A model generated the notes under the pieces. It saw nothing but the letters and a program-made list of their open reading frames with translations, ran no database searches and was not told the DNA's origin. Shown one piece after another: positions 29,111-34,448 of a DNA stretch of 34,448 nucleotides (the stretch's first letter is position 1; the number at the start of each line of letters is the position of its first letter). Source of the DNA: an uncultured Bacteroidales bacterium. GTDB lineage: Bacteria > Bacteroidota > Bacteroidia > Bacteroidales > UBA932. The position numbers were made by a program, and so were the translations under genes. The stretch covers positions 1 to 34,448 of the forward strand of contig CALVAE010000141.1 in NCBI GenBank assembly GCA_944325465.1, in the 5' to 3' direction.

Positions 29111-30244
29111 CTACAGTTTTCTGGCACCGTCGCTGATGACGACTTCGATGACCTTCGGCTCGTGTCCGAACTTTCTGTTGAATTCTTCGGTAGCCGTTGC
29201 AATGAACTTGTCGTAAAGTTCATCCTTCACAAGGTTGATGGTGCATCCTCCGAAACCACCGCCCATTATACGGCAGCCGGTAACACCGCATTTCTCGGCA
29301 ACTTCAGCCAGGAAATCAAGTTCCTCGCAGGATACTTCATAATCCTTTGAAAGTCCCCAATGGGTCTCGTACATTCTCTTTCCGACGGTCTCATAATCGC
29401 CTTTGGCAAGGGCGTCGCACACGTCAAGTACCCTCTTCTCCTCTCCTATCACATAATGCGCTCTCTTGTAGTCCTCCTCGGAAATACTGTCCTTGATGGC
29501 ATCGAGCTGCTCCATTGTGGCCCCGCGCAGGAATTCCTGACCGAGAGCCTTGGCCACCCGCTCGCATGACGCACGGCGGTCGTTGTAAGGGGAACCCACC
29601 AGTTCGTGCTTTACACATGAGTTCAGAAGCACAAGACGGTAGCCGTGCTGACCCGGATCAAACGGAAAATATTCATACTCGAGAGAGCGGCAGTCAAGAC
29701 GGATAAGATTGCCTTTCTTTCCGAAAACGGAAGCGAACTGGTCCATGATGCCGCAATTGACACCGCAGTAATTGTGCTCTGTCGCCTGGCCTATTTTCGC
29801 AAGTTCGAACTTGTCAATCCCCAGGTCAAAAAGATAATTTAGGGCAAAGGCAAAGGTGCTTTCAAGAGCGGCTGAAGATGACATTCCGGCTCCGAGAGGG
29901 ACGTCTCCGGCAAATACGGTATTGAATCCGGCAATCTTCCCACCCCTCTTTATGGTCTCACGGCAGACTCCGAAGATATACCTTGCCCAACTCTGGTTCG
30001 GAAGATCCTCTTCATTGAGTCCGAATTCGCAGTATTCGTCCAGATCAAGGGCGTAAGCGCACACCTTGTCCGTTCCGTTCAGGCGGATTTCGGCGATTAT
30101 GCCCTTGTCCACCGCTCCAGGGAACACGAAACCACCGTTATAGTCCGTGTGTTCGCCTATAAGGTTTATCCTTCCTGCCGATGCGAAGAAATCACCTTCT
30201 TCACCGAAGAGAGTCTTGAACTTCTCTGCTATTCTTTTTTTCAT
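29111..30244 (-). CDS. galK: Galactokinase
   Basis: 377 residues, cytoplasmic. The galactokinase signature GRINLIGEHTDYNGG is at 24-38, the GHMP ATP-binding loop PLGAGMSSSAALE at 116-128, the catalytic Asp168 in CGIMDQF, and the C-terminal glycine-rich GCRIMGGGFGGCTI stretch is intact. The enzyme phosphorylates alpha-galactose at C1, the entry step of the Leloir pathway after GalM. No galT, galE or sugar transporter gene is adjacent. It has its own well-matched promoter just upstream (30283-30313) and ends 3 bp from the convergent CpXC gene. Confidence 0.97.
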   Translation of the reverse strand: MKKRIAEKFKTLFGEEGDFFASAGRINLIGEHTDYNGGFVFPGAVDKGIIAEIRLNGTDKVCAYALDLDEYCEFGLNEEDLPNQSWARYIFGVCRETIKRGGKIAGFNTVFAGDVPLGAGMSSSAALESTFAFALNYLFDLGIDKFELAKIGQATEHNYCGVNCGIMDQFASVFGKKGNLIRLDCRSLEYEYFPFDPGQHGYRLVLLNSCVKHELVGSPYNDRRASCERVAKALGQEFLRGATMEQLDAIKDSISEEDYKRAHYVIGEEKRVLDVCDALAKGDYETVGKRMYETHWGLSKDYEVSCEELDFLAEVAEKCGVTGCRIMGGGFGGCTINLVKDELYDKFIATATEEFNRKFGHEPKVIEVVISDGARKL

Positions 30245-30282
30245 ATCTGTAGTTATTAGTTATGTCCAATGTCAAAATCATT

Positions 30283-30313
30283 CAAAGGTATTGATTTTTC
30301 CTTGACATTCCAA
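30283..30313 (-). promoter_or_regulatory. galK promoter, -33 and -7 boxes
   Basis: On the minus strand TTG (30311-30313) is followed after exactly 20 bp by TACCTTTG (30283-30290). This matches the Bacteroidetes sigma-ABfr consensus of TTG, a 19-21 bp spacer and TAnnTTTG at both boxes. Transcription would start near 30276, giving a leader of about 32 bases before the galK ATG at 30244. The -33 box lies 4 bp from the stop codon of the upstream gene. Confidence 0.7.
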
Positions 30314-30316
30314 TTT

Positions 30317-31549
30317 TTAAAGGCATTTCGTCCGACAAAAGTCCGTATTCCCGCATATAACCGTCAGAATGACAGGACAATGGTCGCTGACCCCGCCAAG
30401 ATAGCGGGGACCGGAGTATGTCCGCAGCGGCTTTTCACCGACATGGGTGTTGTCCCTTGTCATCAGGAAAGGGATTCTGACCACTTCCATCCGGCTGCTG
30501 TACCTCTCTCCGTCATCCCGACCGGAAGACCCGCCGGCAAGCACCCCGGAGACAATGAACATATCGATCAGTTCCCATTTGCCTCCATACCGGATTGTCC
30601 CCTCACCTTCCTCCTCAAGGGTACTGCCCAGATTGACCATCCGCACCCTCTCCGACAATCCCGGACCCTCATGCCCTCTGCTGCCGTTTTCCCTTGCATC
30701 ACGGTTTTCCAACGCAGGTCCCTCCGTTCCGCAAAGGATTCCGAACGGCCCCCCTGAAGGAGTGTCATTGAAATCTCCCATCGCTATTATCCGCACATTC
30801 CTGCCTCCAGAAGCGGACAGAGAATCACACAAATACCTGAGTCTGCTCATCGCCATCCTCCTGCGGCCCTCGGAAACCTTTGCCCCTCCATATTTGGAAG
30901 GATGATGGTTGACCAGAAAATGATATGTCCGCCCGTCCAGACGGTGCCTCAGCGACACAAGCAGGATGTCCCTCGTCTCCATCGGCTCCGCCTGGAGCGC
31001 CCCGCCGATTTTTACCGGACCGGTATTCCGGTCCGCAGACCGGACGCCATAAGCATCATAGACATGACAGGGTTTTGCAGACAGCCTTTCGAACACCTCT
31101 TCACGGTAAAGCAGGGCAACGTCTATCCCCCTGCGGTCCGGAGAATCGAAATGGACCGTTCTGTAACCGTATTTCCTTAATGCCGTCGCACTGACTACAG
31201 AGCGGGCAGTAAATGCGTTCTCCACCTCCGCAATCCCCATCACATCCGGCAGCCGGCCTTCCCTGTCCGCTATCCACAGGACAGACTTGGCAAAGGCGTT
31301 GCATTTGGCATAGAACCGGGCCTTTGTCCACCTCCTCTGACCGAAAGAAGAAAATTCGGCATCGCTCTCCCCCGTCCCGGAATCCATGTAGTCGAACATA
31401 TTCTCCAGATTCCAGAACATCACCAGCAGCCGGTCCCCATCTGTCTCCGGACCATTCCCTCCGCCTGAAGACGCAACAGTCCGGATGGCGGATACGGTGC
31501 ATGAAAGGACGGCCATAAATATAACCATACATATTCTTGTCATAGGCAT
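30317..31549 (-). CDS. Secreted endonuclease/exonuclease/phosphatase family protein
   Basis: 410 residues from ATG at 31549 (ATG at 31543 also possible; an upstream GTG at 31576 lies next to the repeat element). The first 21 residues form a signal peptide (ICMVIFMAVLSCTVSA). The DNase I-like fold motifs are present: Asn47 in MFWNLENMFD, Glu108 in GIAEVEN, DSPDRRGIDVALLYR, a catalytic His in FLVNHHPSKYGG, Asp-Asn in AMGDFNDTP, and GGVSDHCPVIL at the C-terminus. Metal-dependent cleavage of a phosphodiester or phosphomonoester is expected; the substrate (extracellular DNA, nucleotides, phospholipid headgroups) is unknown. Its stop lies directly beside the galK promoter. Confidence 0.88.
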   Translation of the reverse strand: MPMTRICMVIFMAVLSCTVSAIRTVASSGGGNGPETDGDRLLVMFWNLENMFDYMDSGTGESDAEFSSFGQRRWTKARFYAKCNAFAKSVLWIADREGRLPDVMGIAEVENAFTARSVVSATALRKYGYRTVHFDSPDRRGIDVALLYREEVFERLSAKPCHVYDAYGVRSADRNTGPVKIGGALQAEPMETRDILLVSLRHRLDGRTYHFLVNHHPSKYGGAKVSEGRRRMAMSRLRYLCDSLSASGGRNVRIIAMGDFNDTPSGGPFGILCGTEGPALENRDARENGSRGHEGPGLSERVRMVNLGSTLEEEGEGTIRYGGKWELIDMFIVSGVLAGGSSGRDDGERYSSRMEVVRIPFLMTRDNTHVGEKPLRTYSGPRYLGGVSDHCPVILTVICGNTDFCRTKCL

Positions 31550-31578
31550 ATCGTTTTGTTCCACGTTCTGTCGCACCG

Positions 31579-31604
31579 GATCCTTCGCTGTGCTCAGGAT
31601 GACA
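31579..31604 (+). repeat. Dispersed 26-bp repeat, copy 1
   Basis: The copy begins GATCCTTCGCTGTGCTCAGG and ends ATGACA. It is identical to the copy at 31618-31643, whose start is 39 bp further on. Repeats of this type, carrying a TCCTTCGC...CTCAGGATGACA core, occur widely between genes in Bacteroidetes and other bacteria. Confidence 0.8.
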
Positions 31605-31615
31605 ATCCGAGTCTC

Positions 31616-31685
31616 CAGATCCTTCGCTGTGCTCAGGATGACAAAGAGAACGCTCTCCTGTCATTCTGAACGAAGTGAAGAATCT
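31616..31685. repeat. Long imperfect inverted repeat made of two dispersed-repeat copies
   Basis: A second direct copy (31618-31643) faces an inverted, diverged copy (31659-31684). Over 28 bp the arms agree at about 22 positions when one is reverse-complemented, and four of the six differences are C/T or G/A changes that would leave G-U pairs in RNA of one sense. The loop contains an extra AGAG/CTCT stem (31645-31648, 31653-31656). It lies between divergent genes, so it is not a terminator in the usual sense; it looks like a REP/MITE-like element. Confidence 0.75.
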
Positions 31686-31784
31686 GTTCCTCCCAATCTG
31701 AGGAATCTATCCACCAATATCGTCACACAAAACGGAAAAAATACCTTAAAACAGAAAAATGTGGCGAAATGCCCGAATAATTCG

Positions 31785-31792
31785 TAAATTTG
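31785..31792 (+). promoter_or_regulatory. Putative -7 promoter box of ychF
   Basis: TAAATTTG matches TAnnTTTG and ends 25 bp before the ychF ATG at 31818. At the -33 position there is only a TGTGG (31760-31764), a poor match to TTG. Position and spacing to the start codon fit a short leader. Confidence 0.5.
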
Positions 31793-31817
31793 CCGCCCTG
31801 ATAAAAAACCAAAGAGT

Positions 31818-32921
31818 ATGTCACTGAAGTGCGGAATAGTAGGACTTCCGAATGTCGGCAAATCCACCCTTTTCAACTGCATAAGCTCCGGCAAGGCCCA
31901 GAGCGCCAATTTCCCTTTCTGTACCATCGAACCGAACATTGGTTCCACCATTGTCCCTGACAAGCGTCTGGAGGAACTGGAAAGGCTCTGCAACCCGAAA
32001 CGGGTCGTCCCTGCCACCGTGGAGATCGTGGACATCGCAGGTCTCGTGAAAGGCGCAAGCAAAGGAGAGGGACTGGGCAACCAGTTCCTTGCAAATATCC
32101 GTGAAACAGATGCTATCCTGCATGTGCTCAGATGCTTCGATGATCCGAACATAGTCCATGTGGACGGAAGCGTGGACCCTGTCCGCGATAAGGAAGTCAT
32201 CGATATGGAACTACAGATGAAGGACCTTGAGACTGTGGAGAACCGTCTGGCGAAAGTCCGGAAACAGGCCCAGACAGGCGGGGACAAGAGTGCGAAGAGA
32301 CTGATGGAACTGCTGGAGACCTACAAGTCCGTACTGGAGCAGGGCAAATCCTGCAGGACAGTCGTCCTGGACAACCCGGAGGACCAGCAACTGGCCAAAG
32401 ACCTGTTCCTTCTGACAGACAAGCCCGTGATGTATGTATGCAACGTGGATGAAGCATCTGCCGCTTCCGGCAATGCCTATGTGGACAGGGTACGGGAGGC
32501 AGTCAAGGATGAGAACGCCGAAATCCTGGTAATCGCCGCAAAGATAGAATCCGATATAGCCGAACTGGAGACATACGAGGAAAGGCAGATGTTCCTTGAG
32601 GAAATGGGACTTGAAGAATCCGGAGTGGTACGGCTTATCCAACATGCCTACTCCCTGCTCAACCTCCAGACTTTCTTTACTGCAGGAGCAGATGAATGTC
32701 GCGCCTGGACCATCAACAAGGGAGACAAGGCGCCCAAGGCAGCCGGAGTCATACATTCCGATTTTGAGAAAGGATTCATCCGTGCAGAGGTCATCAAATA
32801 CGAAGACTTCATCGAACTGAAATCAGAGGCAGCATGCCGCGCAGCAGGCAAACTCGGCATCGAAGGCAAGGACTATGTCGTCCAGGACGGGGATATAATG
32901 CACTTTCTCTTCAACGTCTGA
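31818..32921 (+). CDS. ychF: YchF, Obg-family redox-regulated ATPase/GTPase
   Basis: 367 residues, cytoplasmic, close to the 363 of E. coli. The P-loop is GLPNVGKST (9-17); switch II is DIAGLVKGASKGEGLGNQFL, with Leu in place of the usual catalytic Gln, as in all HAS-type YchF proteins. A coiled-coil helical arm (about 125-205) and a C-terminal TGS domain (about 285-366, FFTAGADECRAWTINKGDKAP to DYVVQDGDIMHFLFNV) complete the family layout. YchF hydrolyses ATP rather than GTP, binds ribosomes and takes part in stress response and translation. It is a single-gene unit with its own promoter match upstream. Confidence 0.98.
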   Translation: MSLKCGIVGLPNVGKSTLFNCISSGKAQSANFPFCTIEPNIGSTIVPDKRLEELERLCNPKRVVPATVEIVDIAGLVKGASKGEGLGNQFLANIRETDAILHVLRCFDDPNIVHVDGSVDPVRDKEVIDMELQMKDLETVENRLAKVRKQAQTGGDKSAKRLMELLETYKSVLEQGKSCRTVVLDNPEDQQLAKDLFLLTDKPVMYVCNVDEASAASGNAYVDRVREAVKDENAEILVIAAKIESDIAELETYEERQMFLEEMGLEESGVVRLIQHAYSLLNLQTFFTAGADECRAWTINKGDKAPKAAGVIHSDFEKGFIRAEVIKYEDFIELKSEAACRAAGKLGIEGKDYVVQDGDIMHFLFNV

Positions 32922-32941
32922 AAAACCTGATACAAGTCTTA

Positions 32942-32979
32942 GATCCTTCACTCCGCCTCCGGTTTCGTTCAGGATGACA
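32942..32979 (+). repeat. Diverged copy of the dispersed repeat downstream of ychF
   Basis: The stretch begins with GATCCTTC and ends with TCAGGATGACA, like the copies at 31579 and 31618, but the middle is different and about 12 bp longer (ACTCCGCCTCCGGTTTCGT). It lies 20 bp after the ychF stop. Confidence 0.6.
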
Positions 32980-33008
32980 AAGAGGCGGCTCACAGAATGC
33001 TCTCTTTG
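32953..33008 (+). terminator. Possible hairpin terminator region after ychF
   Basis: Two alternative perfect 7-bp stems exist: CCGCCTC (32953-32959) with GAGGCGG (32982-32988), and CAAAGAG (32978-32984) with CTCTTTG (33002-33008). They overlap, so only one can form at a time. Only a weak T-run follows (TAAAAATTT at 33011-33019), so termination is possible but not assured. Confidence 0.35.
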
Positions 33009-33023
33009 AGTAAAAATTTCCCC

Positions 33024-33100
33024 AAATAAAGGAAACTTTTTCAGATTTTTTCCTGAAATAAAGGAAACATTCCTTATATTTGTCCCCAAATAGAGGAAAG
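33024..33100 (+). repeat. Three 13-bp iteron-like repeats with exact 32-bp period
   Basis: AAATAAAGGAAAC occurs at 33024-33036 and, identically, at 33056-33068; a variant AAATAGAGGAAAG is at 33088-33100. Start-to-start distances are exactly 32 and 32 bp, about three DNA turns, so all three face the same side of the helix. The first and third copies are both preceded by CCCC. The -7 box (33075-33082) lies between copies two and three, and copy three ends 3 bp before the ATPase ATG. This looks like an operator array for cooperative binding. Confidence 0.8.
33075..33082 (+). promoter_or_regulatory. Putative -7 promoter box of the AAA_14 ATPase gene
   Basis: TATATTTG matches TAnnTTTG, 21 bp before the ATG at 33104. 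The in-frame TTG at 33080 overlaps this box, so the ATG is the better start. A short leader of about 14 bases, containing most of the third repeat, is implied. Confidence 0.5.
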
Positions 33101-33103
33101 ACC

Positions 33104-34414
33104 ATGAAAAAGGATATCATCAAATCCCTGATAGCCATCAGGCAAAGTGAAATTCCGTTCGATGTGATAGAGCGGGATATAAAATTACCTATTGACAGAA
33201 AAAAGATTATCACTGTGCCCGGTGTGAGGAGATGCGGCAAGTCCACCATGATGGAGATTGCCATTAATGATTTGATACACAGCGGAGTGTCTAAAGAGAA
33301 CATCCTGTGGATAGGATTTGATGACGAACGCCTTGTCAATATGTCTTCCGACGAATTAGATGAGGTAATTACGGCATATATGGAAATGTTTCCGAACATT
33401 CCGATAAAAGATGTACACATGTTCTTTGATGAGATTCAACTCATTAAGGACTGGGAATATTTCATTTTGCGCATATATAAATCCTATTGCAAGAACATCT
33501 ATATATGCGGAAGCAATGCCACGATGCTTTCCTCTGAACTTGGCTCAGCATTACGAGGTTATCCTTTGGAATATGAGGCCTATCCCTTATCTTTCAATGA
33601 GTTCTGCCAGTTCAAGCAAATTACCACAGACAGTTATCTTGAGCAGGACAAGGCCCGGTTAAAGGGTGCTTTTGAAGTATATTGCCAGTCAAGCGCATTC
33701 CCGGAGATTGTCCTTTCATCATCGCAGTCTGAACAGATAAAACTGCTTCACGGCTACTTTGACACGATGATATTGCGCGACCTTGCCGAACACTATCAAA
33801 TAAGCAATACCGGAGTGGTGCGCTATTTCGTGAAACGGATTATGGCAAATCTGACCAAACCGACATCCATCAACGCCATTTATAACGATATCCGTTCGCA
33901 AGGGCTTAAAGTAAGCAAAGACGATTTATACCTTTGGGCTGATTATGTCTGCAATATTTTCATGTTCCTGCGAATTCCTAAATATGACCGGTCATTGGTA
34001 AAAGAAAGGAAATCGCTGGACAAATATTATTGTATAGACATCGGGCTGCGCAATTCAGTACTTTTACCTCAAAGCAACGACAAAGGCAAGAGTCTGGAAA
34101 ATACAGTATTTCTCCAGCTTCACAGGAACAGGCTACCTTCCGACAAGATCTCATATTATCAAGGAAATGCCGAGTGTGACTTCGTGCTCCAGCGGGAAGA
34201 AAATGTCTCCGGGCTTATTCAAGTGACATGGAGTATGGAGGACGATGAAACACGCGGGCGTGAAATAAAAGGTCTGCTGGAGGCATCATCGGCCACAGGA
34301 TGTGACAACCTATTGATAATCACCGCAGACGAAAAGACCACAATCGAAGTTAACAGGAAACAGATAACTGTAGTCCCTGCTTGGGAATGGCTGCTCAGCA
34401 ACCGGGAATTTTGA
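33104..34414 (+). CDS. AAA_14/DUF4143 family ATPase
   Basis: 436 residues from ATG at 33104. The N-terminal AAA+ domain has Walker A GVRRCGKST (40-48), Walker B VHMFFDEIQ with Asp109-Glu110, a sensor-like CGSNAT (135-140) and the LRGYPLEYEAYPLSFNEF stretch (150-167) typical of AAA_14. After a winged-helix-like middle (about 225-290) comes the DUF4143 region, which has a nuclease-like pattern: Glu332 in LENTVF, Asp359 in AECDFVL and Gln373-Val-Thr in LIQVTW. The usual Glu-x-Lys is replaced, so cleavage is doubtful. These ATPases are numerous in Bacteroidetes genomes and their role is unknown. The gene looks more AT-rich than its neighbours, which suggests transfer. Three 32-bp-spaced repeats flank its promoter. 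Confidence 0.88.
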   Translation: MKKDIIKSLIAIRQSEIPFDVIERDIKLPIDRKKIITVPGVRRCGKSTMMEIAINDLIHSGVSKENILWIGFDDERLVNMSSDELDEVITAYMEMFPNIPIKDVHMFFDEIQLIKDWEYFILRIYKSYCKNIYICGSNATMLSSELGSALRGYPLEYEAYPLSFNEFCQFKQITTDSYLEQDKARLKGAFEVYCQSSAFPEIVLSSSQSEQIKLLHGYFDTMILRDLAEHYQISNTGVVRYFVKRIMANLTKPTSINAIYNDIRSQGLKVSKDDLYLWADYVCNIFMFLRIPKYDRSLVKERKSLDKYYCIDIGLRNSVLLPQSNDKGKSLENTVFLQLHRNRLPSDKISYYQGNAECDFVLQREENVSGLIQVTWSMEDDETRGREIKGLLEASSATGCDNLLIITADEKTTIEVNRKQITVVPAWEWLLSNREF

Positions 34415-34448
34415 CAATTACGAGAAGGTATGATATGACAGGCAGGGA
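34415..34448. other. Right-edge sequence after the ATPase gene
   Basis: 34 bp follow the stop codon to the window edge. I see no hairpin, T-run or start of another gene in them. Confidence 0.5.

Larger units (their letters stand above)
31550..31817. other. Intergenic region between endonuclease-family gene and ychF
   Basis: 268 bp without a gene, between divergent genes. The left half (31579-31684) holds three copies of a short dispersed repeat, annotated separately. The right half is AT-rich and carries the putative ychF promoter. Open frames that cross this region give peptides with repeated CHPEHSEGS-like or SCHSERSEES-like strings, which are translations of the repeat and not proteins. 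No promoter match was found for the endonuclease-family gene. Confidence 0.6.

Noticed and set aside
31579..31643. Two identical 26-bp repeats with a 13-bp spacer, looking like a tiny CRISPR array
   Set aside because: The spacer is far too short, no cas gene is nearby, and further copies are inverted or diverged. This is a dispersed repeat.
31101..31787. Open frames with CHPEHSEGS-like or SCHSERSEES-like peptide repeats
   Set aside because: They are translations of the dispersed DNA repeat, overlap the endonuclease-family gene, and have no support as proteins.
33024..33100. The 32-bp periodic repeats as a CRISPR array
   Set aside because: The repeat unit is only 13 bp, the gaps are 19 bp, and the array sits in the promoter of a gene. 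An operator or iteron reading fits better.
33024..33100. The same repeats as a plasmid replication origin with iterons
   Set aside because: The surroundings are chromosomal (ychF just upstream), and the downstream protein is an AAA_14 ATPase, not a replication initiator.

Overview
The window is chromosomal DNA of a member of the Bacteroidota, most likely order Bacteroidales. The signs are tandem SusC/SusD pairs, many Bacteroidetes-type lipoproteins, almost no Shine-Dalgarno sequences, and repeated matches to the Bacteroidetes -7 promoter box TAnnTTTG upstream of genes. Base composition looks moderate, near half G+C by eye, except for an AT-richer gene at the right end. I cannot name the genus. 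I see no rRNA, tRNA, CRISPR array or transposase.

Region 1 (1-16952, minus strand) is a polysaccharide utilisation locus read as one tight operon. In transcription order it holds SusC-A, SusD-A, SusC-B, SusD-B, a DUF1735-like lipoprotein, two tandem paralogous lipoprotein glycosidases with a clan GH-A-like active site, a GH2 beta-galactosidase with an N-terminal beta-trefoil domain, and a GH92 alpha-mannosidase that is cut by the window edge. Gaps between genes are 5 to 28 bp. The likely target is a glycan with beta-galactose and alpha-mannose; the substrate is inferred, not shown. SusC-B lacks the usual N-terminal domain and TonB box.

Region 2 (17074-23763, minus strand) is a run of six closely spaced housekeeping or transport genes, in transcription order: Na/Pi cotransporter, thioredoxin-fold lipoprotein, galM, thyA, folA, and an NSS-family sodium symporter.

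Region 3 (23880-31549) alternates strands: a 1051-residue protein joining a HExxH metalloprotease-like domain, a beta-propeller-like region and an outer-membrane barrel; a YeiH-type transporter; a CpXC zinc-ribbon protein; galK with the best promoter in the window; and a secreted endonuclease/exonuclease/phosphatase-family protein. GalM and GalK could process galactose released by the locus in region 1.

Region 4 (31550-34448) has short dispersed repeats, the GTPase/ATPase gene ychF, and an AT-rich AAA_14/DUF4143 ATPase gene. That gene is preceded by three 13-bp repeats spaced exactly 32 bp apart that flank its putative promoter. This is the least explained structure in the window.
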